Numbered from the stretch's first letter, positions 1 through 9,137 are shown. The stretch: DNA of 64,000 nucleotides from CADEED01 sp039931065 (GCA_039931065.1 JBDTSP010000004.1:62001-126000); one strand, 5' to 3'. A program made the numbers and translations. Notes: generated from the letters alone by a model not told the origin.

Positions 1-1354
1 CGGCCCGCACCGGCGGTGGGCGGCAGACATCCTCCGCCCGCTCGCGCGTTTTCGCCAGTCGGGCAAGTCGCGCGGCGCCGAGCGCAGGTCCCACTTCGGA
101 CGCATCGCGATAGACGAGCGGGCGCTTGAGCGCCGCGGCCAGCACACCGCCCCACCACATGGAGCGTGCGCCGCCGCCGATCACGGAAATCTTGTCGATG
201 GTCGCGCCCGCCTCGATCAGCACGTCGAGGCCGTCGGCAAACGCGAAGGCGACGCCCTCGAGCACCGCCTGGCCGACGGCCGCGGCATCGGAATCGTGAT
301 TGAGCCCGAACAACACGCCGCGCGCCTGCGGGTCGTTGTGCGGCGTGCGTTCGCCGGACAGATACGGCAGGAAGATCTCGGGACCATCCAGTGCGGCGCG
401 TTTCTCGACTTTCGACAGCAGCTCGGCGGCGTCTTTCGAACCGGTGAGCTTCACCGCCCAGTCGACGCACGAAGCGGCGGACAACATCACACTCATCTGG
501 TGCCACACGCCCGGCAGGCAGTGGCAGAAAGCGTGCACGGCCTTGGCCGAGTTCGGCAGAAATTTCGGGGTGACCAGGAACAACACGCCCGAGGTGCCGA
601 GCGAGAGGAAGGCATCGCCTGGCTTGATGACGCCGATGCCCGCGGCACCCGCCGCGTTATCGCCGCCGCCACCGGCCACCGGCACGGTATCCATGCCCCA
701 ATCCGCGGCCACTTCCTTGCGCAGGGAACCCGTGACATCCGTGCCTTCGACAAGCTTCGGCATGTGTGATTCGTCGAGGCCGGTCGCGGCCAGCATCTCG
801 GGCGACCAGCGGCGCTTCGCCACGTCGACCCACAAGGTACCGGCGGCGTCGGAGCAATCGCTGGCCTTCTCGCCCGTCATCAACAGGCGGACGTAGTCCT
901 TCGGCAGCAATACGCAGCGCGTGTCCTTGAACACCGCGGGTTCGTTCTCGCGCACCCAGACGAGCTTCGGCGCGGTAAAGCCAGGCATCGCGATATTGCC
1001 GGTGATCTCGCGGCTGCGCGGTTCGGCCTTTTCGAGCGTGGCGCACTGCGCTTCGCTGCGGCCGTCGTTCCAGAGGATGGCCGGCCGCAACACCTTGTCG
1101 TTGGCACCCAGCAGCGTCGCGCCGTGCATCTGACCCGAGAGGCCCACGGCCTTGACCGCCTTGCGCATCGCGGCAGGCAAAGCCTTGACCGCAGCGTTGG
1201 TTGCGCTCCACCAGTCGGCGGGATCCTGTTCGGACCATCCCGCGTGTGGACGGGAGACGTTGAGCGGCGCGGACGCCTGTTCGACCACGGTGTCCTGGTC
1301 GTCGACGAGGACGGCTTTGACACTGGACGTGCCGATATCGATACCTAAATACAT
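1..1354 (-). CDS. xylB: Xylulokinase (partial; C-terminus beyond window edge)
   Basis: Phosphorylates D-xylulose to xylulose 5-phosphate in the cytoplasm, feeding the pentose phosphate pathway. FGGY kinase signatures are visible: an N-terminal phosphate-binding motif (MYLGIDIGTSSVKAVL), the substrate-loop segment GLSGQMHG near residue 78, and the C-terminal glycine-rich FGGY motif (ISVIGGGARSMWW). The reading frame is open from the ATG at 1354 to the window edge, about 451 codons, so only the last few dozen residues of a roughly 490-residue enzyme are missing. A GGGGGCGG-type ribosome binding site precedes the ATG. A palindrome resembling the xyl-box lies about 47 bases upstream, which supports xylulokinase over another FGGY sugar kinase. 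Confidence 0.9.
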   Translation of the reverse strand, partial: MYLGIDIGTSSVKAVLVDDQDTVVEQASAPLNVSRPHAGWSEQDPADWWSATNAAVKALPAAMRKAVKAVGLSGQMHGATLLGANDKVLRPAILWNDGRSEAQCATLEKAEPRSREITGNIAMPGFTAPKLVWVRENEPAVFKDTRCVLLPKDYVRLLMTGEKASDCSDAAGTLWVDVAKRRWSPEMLAATGLDESHMPKLVEGTDVTGSLRKEVAADWGMDTVPVAGGGGDNAAGAAGIGVIKPGDAFLSLGTSGVLFLVTPKFLPNSAKAVHAFCHCLPGVWHQMSVMLSAASCVDWAVKLTGSKDAAELLSKVEKRAALDGPEIFLPYLSGERTPHNDPQARGVLFGLNHDSDAAAVGQAVLEGVAFAFADGLDVLIEAGATIDKISVIGGGARSMWWGGVLAAALKRPLVYRDASEVGPALGAARLARLAKTRERAEDVCRPPPVRA

Positions 1355-1400
1355 CCGCCCCCTCGTGCATCCATGACGGTCCGAAGCCGTCGAAAATCGG

Positions 1401-1414
1401 CGGTAACGCTACCA
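1401..1414 (-). promoter_or_regulatory. xyl-box-like operator upstream of xylB
   Basis: On the minus strand this reads TGGTAGCGTTACCG, a near-perfect dyad (GGTA-GCG-TTACC). It matches 11 of 14 positions of the xyl-box TGGTAGCGCTAACA, described for the LacI-family xylose repressor regulon of Xanthomonas. It lies about 47 bases upstream of the xylB start, where a repressor could block transcription. The regulator itself is not in this window. Confidence 0.55.
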
Positions 1415-1872
1415 GAATTGGCTCTCGGAAGGTAATGCGCGGGATGCCCGCGTGCCGCTCGGGAGCAATCGCTCAGGGGTGCGTCGCACGGGGCCGCCGC
1501 CGCAGGAACCTCAGTCCGAGACCGGTTGAGAACGGCGCGATCGGCGCCGGTTCCAGGCCTGCCCGCACGGTGTGAGGCGAAGTCAGGCGGCCGTCGATCT
1601 GACCGAATTCGTCTCAGGCCGCTCACGAAGCCACTGCGAAAGAAACACGGCCCCGCAGAATCGGTCGCAAGCGGGTCGCGATGCCATCCAATCCGAACGT
1701 GATCGGTACGGCGGATGAGACCGCAGACATTGCAAACAACGTGGCAACGATCATCCTGGTTCCGATACGAATGGCAGACCCCTGTTCTTGTAGTTAGTGC
1801 GGGCGCGCTGCCGATACTAACCACCGCGTTCGGCCGCGCAGAACATGACCCGGATATTGCTTCGGTAAACCC
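1415..1872. other. Intergenic stretch, no supported gene
   Basis: About 460 bases between the xylB operator and the 3' end of the aldo/keto reductase gene. Open frames exist on both strands, but their translations are arginine- and cysteine-rich and match no family I recognise. The stretch may hold the xylB promoter and a decayed gene. Confidence 0.4.
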
Positions 1873-2913
1873 TCAGGCCGTGCCATTCACCTGGCCGACC
1901 CGGTCACCCGACTGGCGCGCGAGCATCCACTGCGGATATTCGCTCGGCATCGCCGACGCATCCGAGATCGCCTTGATCTGTTCGGTGCTCAATTCGAGTT
2001 CAGTGGCGCCGATGTTGTCGAGCAGCTGCTCCTGGTTCTTGGCCCCGATGATCACGGAGGTGACGTGCGACTGGGCCAGCAACCAGCCCAGCGCCACTTG
2101 GGCGACCGACACCAGGTTGTCCGCGGCGATCGGCCGCATTACGTCGATGACATTGAACGCCCGCTCGCGATCGACGGGCGGGAAGTCGAGCGTCGCGCGG
2201 CGCGCGCCTTCCGGCTTCTCGTTTTCGCGTGAGAACTTGCCCGACAACAACCCGCCCGCGAGCGGGCTCCAAGGCAGGATGGCGAGGTTCTGATCTTTCG
2301 CAAGCGGCACGACTTCGCGTTCGATATCGCGGCCGGCGAGTGAGTAATACATCTGCAGGCTCTCGAAGCGCGCGAGATTCTTCTTGTCGGAGATCCACAG
2401 CGACTTGGTGATCTCCCACGCCGACAGATTGCACAGACCCAGGTAACGCACCTTGCCGGCGCGCACGCAATCGTCGAGCGCATCGAGTGTTTCCTCGAGC
2501 GGCGTGAACGGGTCGCGGCCGTGGATCTGGTAGAGGTCGATGTGGTCGACCTGCAGGCGTTTGAGGCTCGCATCCACGCCCTGCATGATGTGCGAGCGTG
2601 ACAGGCCGATCTGGTTGTGGCCCGGCCCCATGCGCAGCAACACCTTGGTCGCAAGCACATAGGAATCGCGCGGCAACCCGAGCATCTTCAGCGCATTGCC
2701 GGTGACGATTTCGGATCGGCCGTTGGAATAGAAATCGGCGGTATCGATGAAGTTGATGCCGCGATCGAACGCGGTCTTGATGATCTCGCTGACGTCTTCC
2801 TGGCTGACGCCGGCGACCGTGGCCCACATGCCTTCACCGCTGCCAAAGGTCATGGCGCCGAGGCACATTTCAGAAACGATCAGGCCGGTATTGCCGAGTT
2901 TCCGGTAAAGCAT
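1873..2913 (-). CDS. Aldo/keto reductase
   Basis: NAD(P)H-dependent oxidoreductase of the AKR superfamily, 346 residues with a TIM-barrel fold. The catalytic tetrad can be placed as D57 and Y62 (NFIDTADFY), K90 (VLATK) and H131 (YQIHGRDP). The C-terminal cofactor-binding segment (SVIIGAKNQEQLLDNIGA) is present. The ATG at 2913 has a strong GGGAGGAG ribosome binding site. The closest group appears to be the AKR11/12-like reductases (YajO/IolS type). The substrate cannot be told from sequence; proximity to xylB makes a sugar or sugar-acid plausible. Confidence 0.88.
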   Translation of the reverse strand: MLYRKLGNTGLIVSEMCLGAMTFGSGEGMWATVAGVSQEDVSEIIKTAFDRGINFIDTADFYSNGRSEIVTGNALKMLGLPRDSYVLATKVLLRMGPGHNQIGLSRSHIMQGVDASLKRLQVDHIDLYQIHGRDPFTPLEETLDALDDCVRAGKVRYLGLCNLSAWEITKSLWISDKKNLARFESLQMYYSLAGRDIEREVVPLAKDQNLAILPWSPLAGGLLSGKFSRENEKPEGARRATLDFPPVDRERAFNVIDVMRPIAADNLVSVAQVALGWLLAQSHVTSVIIGAKNQEQLLDNIGATELELSTEQIKAISDASAMPSEYPQWMLARQSGDRVGQVNGTA

Positions 2914-2966
2914 TGAGCGACTCCTCCCATGGATTGGCCTCCAGGGCCGGGCGGAGTATGCGCGAG

Positions 2967-2995
2967 CGCATGAGGCACCGTAAGTGCCTCATGCG
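2967..2995 (-). terminator. Hairpin after the outer-membrane barrel gene
   Basis: A perfect 11-base stem (CGCATGAGGCA paired with TGCCTCATGCG) with a 7-base loop begins about a dozen bases past the stop of the minus-strand barrel gene. No clear U-tract follows on the minus strand, so it may act as an mRNA-stabilising or weak terminator hairpin. Confidence 0.45.
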
Positions 2996-3007
2996 TCGCG
3001 CAGAAAA

Positions 3008-3694
3008 TCAGAGAATCCAGACGATGCTGAGCGAAAGCGACGAATAGACGTTGTCGGTCATCGAGAAGCTGAAGCTTTCGGTCATGTCGCCGAGATCGGC
3101 GTACTGATACTCGAGCCGCAGCAGCGCGCCATCGAGCTGGGTCTGCAAACCGATGCCGCCGAGCGGTGCGAAGCCGGTGTCGTGAGCCGACTCGGTGATC
3201 TTCGGCGGACCATTCGCGTCGCCGACACCGATCGTTGTCTCGGTCTTCCAGGCCATTCCGCCGAGACGGCCGAACACGGAGAACTTCTTGCCGATCCAGA
3301 CGGAGCCTACGACGGACGCCTCGAGCGACTTGATGTCGTTGTGCACGTTGAATACAGGGGATGAATCGGGCGTTACCGGATCGGTCAACGGCGGCGCGAC
3401 ACTGAACAATGCCGCGTACGCAGGAAACACGTTCTGGTTGTAACTGGCGCCGCTATGGATCCCGCCTTCGAACGCGAGATAACGATTGAGTGCCCAACCA
3501 CCGAACAGCCCGTAGCCGAAGCGCTGGGTATTCACCCGCTCCGTGTCCGCGAGCGGAGCGAAATTGAAGTCGCCCTGGAGCTTGTCGGCGTTGAACGTCA
3601 TGCCCAGCCGGACGCCGGAAAATTCGTCCGCGAACGCGGGCGATGCAAGCGTTCCCGCAAGCGCTAAAACTCCGAGAACCATTGCCTTACGCAT
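3008..3694 (-). CDS. Outer-membrane beta-barrel family protein
   Basis: Secreted protein of 228 residues with an N-terminal signal peptide (MRKAMVLGVLALAGTLASPA, predicted cleavage after AFA near residue 21). The mature part has alternating hydrophobic/polar strands (RLEYQYADLGD, SSLSLSIVWIL) and ends in an aromatic/hydrophobic strand, as expected for an 8-stranded barrel of the OmpA/OmpX-like class. The ATG at 3694 is preferred over the longer frame because it has an AGAGGA ribosome binding site and directly begins the signal sequence. Precise function unknown; likely structural or adhesion-related. Confidence 0.75.
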   Translation of the reverse strand: MRKAMVLGVLALAGTLASPAFADEFSGVRLGMTFNADKLQGDFNFAPLADTERVNTQRFGYGLFGGWALNRYLAFEGGIHSGASYNQNVFPAYAALFSVAPPLTDPVTPDSSPVFNVHNDIKSLEASVVGSVWIGKKFSVFGRLGGMAWKTETTIGVGDANGPPKITESAHDTGFAPLGGIGLQTQLDGALLRLEYQYADLGDMTESFSFSMTDNVYSSLSLSIVWIL

Positions 3695-3779
3695 GTCGCC
3701 GTTCCTCTTGGTTGACATAAGTAAAGCATAGCCCATGAACAGGGCCGACAAAACGTGCGCTCGTCACGTTTTCACGGAG

Positions 3780-5795
3780 TTAGCTCGTGGATTTTCCTGA
3801 GGTAATTGAGAAGTCGGTCTGTTTCGCGGCGTACTCGATGAAGAAGTCGAGTGCCTCGACATTCGCCATGGCCGCCCGGTTGGCCGCTTTGTCCACCGGC
3901 ATGCCCATGAGGATCCGGCGCACCGGCACTTCCATCTTCTTGCCGGTCAGGGTGTAGGGGATCGCTGCGACTTCGAGCAACCGGTCCGGCACGTGGCGAG
4001 GTGAATATTCGCGCCGTATGTTGGCGCGGATCCGTTCGGCGAGTTCGTCGTCGAGATGCCGTTCTCCCTTTAGTTTGACGAACAGCGGCATGAAGAACTT
4101 CCCGCCCGGCAGGTCGAGGTTGACGATCAGCGCGTCGTCGATCTCGGGAATGCCGGCCAGCGAGCGATAGATCTCGGCGGTCCCGATGCGCACGCCGTGG
4201 CGATTCAGAGTCGCATCCGAACGGCCGAGCACGAAACACCCGCCACGTGCATTGATGCGGAAAAAGTCGCCGTGGCGCCAGATGCCCGGGTAGTGATCGA
4301 AATACGCGTCGCGATATCGGCTGCCGTCCGCATCGCCCCAGAAGCGCACGGGCATCGACGGCAGCGGCCCGGTGATCACCAGCTCGCCAACCTGGTCGAC
4401 CAGGCTCCTGCCCTGCTCGTCGAATGCGTACGCGGCGACCCCGAGCTGCCGCGCCTGGATCTCGCCGGCGTAGATAGGCAGGTTGACGACCCCGCCCACG
4501 AGCCCGGAACATATGTCGGTGCCGCCGCTGCCCGAATGCGCCCACAGGTCGGCCTTCACGTTGTCATAGAACCAGGCTTGGCATTCGGCCGTGACCGGTG
4601 AACCTGCGAGCACGATGGTTTCGAGCTCGGCGAGTTTGAAGCGGTCGGCAGGCTTGATGCCGGCCTTCTCGAGGATCGCCTGGTAGGTTGGGCTCGCGCC
4701 GAACAGATGGGCGCCGGTGTCGTCGGCCATCTTCCAAAGGAGGTCGGGTGTCGGCCAGGCCGGGTTGCCGTCATAGAGCACGGGGACTGCGTCCACCAAC
4801 AGTGAACTGGCGAGGAAATTCCACATCATCCAGCCGGTGCTGGTGAAGAAGAACATGCGCTGCCGCGCGTGCAGGTCCATGTGGAAGTGGAGCAGCTTGA
4901 GCTGCTCGAGCGTGATGCCCCCGTGGCAATGAACGATGGCTTTCGGCAGCCCCGTCGTGCCCGATGAGAAGAGTATCCACAACGGATGTGCGAACGGCAC
5001 CTGCTCGAATTGAAACGTCTCGCGGCCCGGATCTGCGCCGCCGAGCACATCGGCCCAGAACAACGAACGTTCGGTGAGCGGGCTGAGATCGGCCGGATCG
5101 AGATACGGCAGGTGGATCACCTGCGTGAGGGTCGGAAGGCCTTCGATGATGCCGCGAATTTCCGCGCGCTTGTCGAACAGTTTGCCGCCGTAGCTGTAAC
5201 CGTCGACACAGAAGATCAGCCTTGGTGCGAGTTGTGCATATCGATCGAGCACGCCGCGCGCGCCGAAATCCGGACCGCAGCTCGACCAGACGGCGCCGAT
5301 GCTGGCCGTGGCCAGCATCGCGACGATCGCTTCAGGCGTGTTCGGTAGATAGGCTACGACACGGTCGCCCGGCGCGAGCCCGAACGCGCGCATGCGCGTC
5401 GCGAGCACCCGCACCTGCCGCGCGAGTTCCGGCCATGACATCGTCCGCAGTGGCGCCCGCTCGGACAGGTGCATCAATGCATCGACGCCCGGCCGCTCGT
5501 GACGCAATGCGTGTTCGGCATAGTTGAGCGTGGCGCCCGGAAACCACTCGGCGCCCGGCATCTCGCGTTTACCGAGGACGCGGCTCGCCGGTCGCGAAAA
5601 CTTCACGCCGCAGAATTCGACCATCGAGCCCCAGAAACCCTCGAGATCGTCGACCGACCATTGCCACAACTCATCGTAACTGGCGAACGTGTGGCCGCGC
5701 TGCGCGAGCCAGGCCAGGTATTTCGTGAGGTGAGAACGTGCGAGACGTTGCGCGCCCGGCTTCCACAACAACTGGCCCTCCTCGACCGGCCTCAT
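3780..5795 (-). CDS. aacS: Acetoacetyl-CoA synthetase
   Basis: Converts acetoacetate, ATP and CoA to acetoacetyl-CoA, AMP and PPi in the cytoplasm. The 671-residue protein belongs to the ANL adenylate-forming superfamily and matches the usual length for this enzyme. It has the N-terminal ACS cap (LWKPGAQRLARSHLTKYLAW), the P-loop-like motif SSGTTGLPKAIVH, the adenylate-binding WMMWN region and the C-terminal lysine motif YTLTGKKMEVPVRRI. The ATG at 5795 is chosen because it overlaps the stop of the upstream MFS remnant as ATGA; the frame is open further upstream but lacks homology there. The nearby transporter remnant suggests a former uptake-plus-activation operon. Confidence 0.92.
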   Translation of the reverse strand: MRPVEEGQLLWKPGAQRLARSHLTKYLAWLAQRGHTFASYDELWQWSVDDLEGFWGSMVEFCGVKFSRPASRVLGKREMPGAEWFPGATLNYAEHALRHERPGVDALMHLSERAPLRTMSWPELARQVRVLATRMRAFGLAPGDRVVAYLPNTPEAIVAMLATASIGAVWSSCGPDFGARGVLDRYAQLAPRLIFCVDGYSYGGKLFDKRAEIRGIIEGLPTLTQVIHLPYLDPADLSPLTERSLFWADVLGGADPGRETFQFEQVPFAHPLWILFSSGTTGLPKAIVHCHGGITLEQLKLLHFHMDLHARQRMFFFTSTGWMMWNFLASSLLVDAVPVLYDGNPAWPTPDLLWKMADDTGAHLFGASPTYQAILEKAGIKPADRFKLAELETIVLAGSPVTAECQAWFYDNVKADLWAHSGSGGTDICSGLVGGVVNLPIYAGEIQARQLGVAAYAFDEQGRSLVDQVGELVITGPLPSMPVRFWGDADGSRYRDAYFDHYPGIWRHGDFFRINARGGCFVLGRSDATLNRHGVRIGTAEIYRSLAGIPEIDDALIVNLDLPGGKFFMPLFVKLKGERHLDDELAERIRANIRREYSPRHVPDRLLEVAAIPYTLTGKKMEVPVRRILMGMPVDKAANRAAMANVEALDFFIEYAAKQTDFSITSGKSTS

Positions 5796-6320
5796 GCCAC
5801 CGCCCGATACACCGGCCGGCGTAACACGAACAGCACCACGGCACCGACGAAACACCAGCCCGCGAGGCCGTAGCCGTGGTCGAAGAGAAAGCCCGCGATG
5901 AACGCCGCCAGCGCCGACAACGTGGTGTTGATCGCGATGGCGATGCCCGAGAGCAAGGCGAACGCCTTGAGTCCGTAGTAATTACCCAGCACTGTCATCA
6001 AGCAGACGATTCCTCCACCAAAGCCGATACCCAGACACGTTGCGAACATGTCCACCTGCAATTGTGTGCGTGCGTTAAAGATGATCACCAGCCCCGCACC
6101 GATGACCACCTTCGCGAGCAGGCCGGTGACCGTCATGGTTGCGATCGCACCCGCGCCGACCGTGGCTGCGTGCCCGAGATCCTGCAGGTGCAGGATGCCG
6201 TGCGCAAGGATAAAGTGTGAAGCCACCGCTGCCGCCTAACAAGGAGCAGAGGATCAGCCAGTAGCTGGGTGAACGCACCGCGTCGCGGAATTCCCAGGGC
6301 GTGGTCGTCACGAACTTGCG
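5792..6320 (-). pseudogene. MFS transporter remnant (3' part, frameshifted)
   Basis: Two frames encode adjoining pieces of one MFS permease. The first has PWEFRDAVRSPSYWLILCSL followed by GGSGGFTL (from about 6311). The second has HFILAHGILHLQDLGHAA and four hydrophobic helices up to a stop at 5792. The frame breaks near 6226, where GGC TTC ACA CTT would need to run into ATC CTT GCG. The N-terminal two thirds of a normal 12-helix permease are missing. Its stop overlaps the aacS start (ATGA), so it was probably co-transcribed with aacS before it decayed. Confidence 0.75.
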
Positions 6321-6500
6321 TCAGTTGCCGGTGGCTGCGATCACGCCGTCGGGCCGCAGCCAGGGAAAATCGCCGCCACTCGCCGGGATGACGATGCCGT
6401 TGATCATGGGGCCGGTAACCGTACCGTCCGCCTTGCCGAGATTGATCGCGATGGTCGTCGCGAACTCCAGTTGCGGCGCTGCGGGCAAGGTGTCGGCCAT
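6321..6500 (-). pseudogene. DUF3237 (UPF0311) protein, N-terminal fragment
   Basis: About 59 codons from the ATG at 6500: MADTLPAAPQLEFATTIAIN through GTVTGPMINGIVIPASGGDF to DGVIAATGN and a TGA. This resembles the first part of DUF3237 proteins, which normally continue for about 90 more residues. After the TGA the same frame enters the MFS remnant, so a deletion apparently joined the two genes. Family assignment is from memory of the motif (G-PRING-VLPGGGDW-like), and the original function is unknown. Confidence 0.5.
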
Positions 6501-6876
6501 GCGAGGATTCTCCACGCCAACTCCCGGTCAATTCGACCGTGGGTGAACTGGGACGCGACTTGTGCGGAATTGGACGTCATAAACTTGGACCTCAACCCGC
6601 CGCAGCCCGAATCCGGCACCCCTGGCTTTCGGTCCGCTCGAATTGCCACCTCACCGGGGGCGCAACGACGATTCGCGCCAGCGCGTCGGCCACGGGCTGT
6701 ACGACATTTATTATCCCGATGAAAACGGCGAGTCGTTGCCGTCGACTTCAGTGAAAGGCGCGTCAAATCTTCAGATCGCGCAGCCGGCGGTTCGCTACCG
6801 GCACGTACGGCGCCGGCACGGTAGTGAGGGCCTGGCCTGACGTAGTTAGCGGCGGGCCGCTGGAGCAGCTTTAGCC
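6501..6876. other. Decayed intergenic DNA between gene remnants
   Basis: About 375 bases without a supportable gene. Short plus-strand frames (one encoding GLYDIYYPDENGESLPSTSV) look protein-like locally, but I cannot place them in a family. Given remnants on both sides, this is most likely decayed coding DNA. Confidence 0.4.
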
Positions 6877-7151
6877 GGAAACAGAAGCGGAGTCGCGTTC
6901 GATGCGGCGATCGATGCGGTGGCCAGCGCGCGCGCCTCGGTGCCGCGCAGAACCGGATGGAGATGACGGTCAATACGCTGGCCGTCATGAACGAAAACAT
7001 CAGCGCGAGCCGCTCACGCATCATGGACGCGGATTTCGCGATCGAAACCGCCGCGCTGACCCGGGCGCAGATTCTGCGGGAGGCCGGCACCGCCATCGCC
7101 GCGCAGGCCAACGCTCTGCCGATCGCGGCGCTGCAGTTGCTGCAATTCTAG
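6877..7151 (+). pseudogene. fliC: Flagellin C-terminal fragment (frameshifted)
   Basis: Encodes the conserved C-terminal D0/D1 coiled-coil of flagellin. One frame gives FDAAIDAVASARAS up to about 6942; a second frame gives GAAQNRMEMTVNTLAVMNEN, then ISASRSRIMDADFAIETAAL and TRAQILREAGTAIAAQANAL to the stop at 7151. The switch between frames at about 6942 is a small indel. The N-terminal and variable regions are absent and no flagellar genes lie nearby. The fragment is convergent with the GH172 gene and ends 8 bases from it. Confidence 0.85.
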
Positions 7152-7158
7152 CCGTCAG

Positions 7159-8325
7159 CTACAGGCCGGCAATACGATCCTTCGCCGACGCAAGCGGCGG
7201 TAAACCATTCTCCGGCCTGTCCAGATAAAAATACGTGCAGCTCGAATAGTCATCGGCGCGTTCGTACAGATTGATCTGCGGCATGTGCTTGAGGTCGAGT
7301 TCTTTCAAGCCCGCATCCGCCTGGTAGATGGGCGGCAGAAGTGGCTTGTCCGGCGTGCCATCGTTGCTCCAGATGAAGCCGATCTGCTGCAGAGTCACGC
7401 GGATCTCCTGGCGGAAATAGATCGGGTCGTCAACGTGATACCGGTAGAAAGCGTAGATCTGTTTGTCGTGGTCGGAGATCGGCGCGCCCTGGTATTGGTG
7501 TGAATAGGTCTCCATGCCGTAACCGGTGCCGATGTAGTCCTCGGTACCGGTGCCGGCGAGCGTCGGGAGTTCCTGGTCGCCATCCAGGTAGATCTTCACT
7601 TCGCCTTCACCCCACCAGCTCGCGCCGTAACGCTGGCCGTCGACGATGACACCGACGTTCGTGCCGAGGTAGCGGCCCTTGCCGCTCAGGTGTGGCAGTA
7701 ATTCGTAATCGCGCTGCAGCTTCGTCGGGTTTTCGCGTCGCCAGACGGCGTGAAAGTACAAGGCGTCAGCCGGATGTTTGTCTCCGAGCGTGTAATCGAC
7801 GTCGTAATACACCTGCGGCTGGTCGGCGCCCGATTCGTTGGTCAGGACTATCTTCATGCCATTGCGAAACGGCATCGGTACCAAGGCGTTGAAACTGCGA
7901 CCCTCGGGGCTCGAGAACAGCGCCGATTGAAACGGCACGATGCGGCCGAGGCCGACGCCGAAAAAATCCCCGACCGGAGCACTCACCGCGGGTTGCCGGG
8001 TCCCGTCCCAGTACATGTCCAGGCGCAGGCCGCGCAGCATCTTCGGGCTGCGATCGTTGAGCGTCATCCAGATGCGCCGGACCATGCCGCTGCCATTCTT
8101 TACCTCGGCCAAGGTGCGCGACTCTCCCGCCTTCATCGGAAAAAATGCCGAGCCCTTGCGCCCACCCTGGGTCGGCGCGCCCTTCCCACGCTCACCGCCA
8201 GGATTTTCCGGACTCGCCCAGCGCATCTCGACGCCGTCGGGAATGGTGTACAGAGCCTGCCCGAAAGCGGTCGACGCAAACCCGAATGAAACCAGGACGA
8301 ACGATCGCAGGAATTTCATGATCAT
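7159..8325 (-). CDS. DUF2961 (GH172-type) secreted protein
   Basis: Exported protein of 388 residues with a signal peptide (MKFLRSFVLVSFGFASTAFG). DUF2961 signatures include GGRKGSAFFPMKAGESRTLA, RRIWMTLNDRSPKMLRGLRL, APVGDFFGVGLG and the glutamate-rich GTGTEDYIGTGYG with YHVDDPIYF downstream. DUF2961 defines glycoside hydrolase family GH172, with characterised alpha-D-fructofuranosidase/difructose anhydride synthase and D-arabinofuranosidase members, so a periplasmic sugar hydrolase is likely. The start ATG overlaps the cupin stop by ATGA, implying coupled translation. A second ATG two codons in is equally possible. Confidence 0.82.
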   Translation of the reverse strand: MIMKFLRSFVLVSFGFASTAFGQALYTIPDGVEMRWASPENPGGERGKGAPTQGGRKGSAFFPMKAGESRTLAEVKNGSGMVRRIWMTLNDRSPKMLRGLRLDMYWDGTRQPAVSAPVGDFFGVGLGRIVPFQSALFSSPEGRSFNALVPMPFRNGMKIVLTNESGADQPQVYYDVDYTLGDKHPADALYFHAVWRRENPTKLQRDYELLPHLSGKGRYLGTNVGVIVDGQRYGASWWGEGEVKIYLDGDQELPTLAGTGTEDYIGTGYGMETYSHQYQGAPISDHDKQIYAFYRYHVDDPIYFRQEIRVTLQQIGFIWSNDGTPDKPLLPPIYQADAGLKELDLKHMPQINLYERADDYSSCTYFYLDRPENGLPPLASAKDRIAGL

Positions 8326-8729
8326 TTTCCGGCTGGCGTGGCCGCCCGGGTCGGCGGCGCACCGGTATCCTTCACGAAAAACACCAGCAGCCGCGCGGTC
8401 TCGGTCTGGCTGGCGTTTTCCGACCGCACATGGATGTCCGCCGGATTTTCGTAGAACGTCTGGCCGGCGCTGAGCGTTTTCGCCTCGCCGCCGGCAACCT
8501 GCATGATCACCGCGCCTTCGAGCACGTACACGAACACATCCGCGTCATGACGGTGCGCAGGTGACGCGCCACCCGGCGGAATCTTCACCTCGAGCATCAG
8601 CCCTTCCTTGCCGGGGATTCCGGTGAGCGGCTGCTGCATCAGCGGCGCGGCTTTCGTGGGAGGCGGAGCTTCCGCGGATATCGTCAGCGGCGCGGCGACC
8701 AGCAAGATGATCCCGAGAATTCGTTTCAT
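8322..8729 (-). CDS. Exported cupin-domain protein
   Basis: Small secreted single-cupin protein of 135 residues. A signal peptide (MKRILGIILLVAAPLTISAE) is followed by cupin motif 1 (PAHRHDADVFVYVLEGAVIM) and motif 2 (GQTFYENPADIHV), which keep the histidines that usually bind a metal. Such proteins are often sugar or small-acid binding or isomerising; no substrate can be read here. It is the first gene of a two-gene unit with the DUF2961 protein, so the pair probably acts on the same periplasmic substrate. Confidence 0.78.
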   Translation of the reverse strand: MKRILGIILLVAAPLTISAEAPPPTKAAPLMQQPLTGIPGKEGLMLEVKIPPGGASPAHRHDADVFVYVLEGAVIMQVAGGEAKTLSAGQTFYENPADIHVRSENASQTETARLLVFFVKDTGAPPTRAATPAGK

Positions 8730-8810
8730 GTTCGTTTCCCTTTCGTACCGACGCGATGTCGAACATCCGCTCTCATGACAGTGAGACTAACGCGGAGTAC
8801 GCTCGCGCGC

Positions 8811-9137
8811 ATGAACACCGCCGTCGTCGCTCCCACAGCACTCACCCCCGCACAATGTCGCGCCGCGCGCGCGCTGATCGAATGGTCGCAGGCGCAGCTT
8901 TCCCAATCCGCCGCCATCGACATCCAGACCGTTGCCGACTTCGAGAGACGCTTCCGCAAGCCGGACGAGACCACCCGGCGCCGGCTGCGCGCGACGCTCG
9001 AAGCCGCCGGGGTGGTGTTCATCGCGGAGAACGGCGGCGGCGCGGGTGCACGGCTCAAGTTCAGCCGTGAGGAAGTTTGGGAAGTGAACCGCTGGGAGGA
9101 TGAAGGCGGTGTCACCGGCGAGGACGACATCCTGTGA
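8811..9137 (+). CDS. Small XRE-like helix-turn-helix protein
   Basis: Putative DNA-binding protein of about 108 residues. The core LTPAQCRAARALIEWSQAQL with SAAIDIQTVADFERRFRKPD is the compact HTH seen in single-domain XRE-type regulators, followed by RRLRATLEAAGVVFIAENGG. Starts at 8775 or 8811 are both possible; I prefer 8811 because homology begins there and a GGAG lies 10-12 bases upstream. It is divergent from the cupin/DUF2961 pair and could control it. Target and ligand unknown. Confidence 0.7.
   Translation: MNTAVVAPTALTPAQCRAARALIEWSQAQLSQSAAIDIQTVADFERRFRKPDETTRRRLRATLEAAGVVFIAENGGGAGARLKFSREEVWEVNRWEDEGGVTGEDDIL

Noticed and set aside
1345..1824. Minus-strand open frame of about 160 codons upstream of xylB
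   Set aside because: It is cysteine/arginine-rich, overlaps the xylB start and operator, and has no recognisable domain or ribosome binding site.
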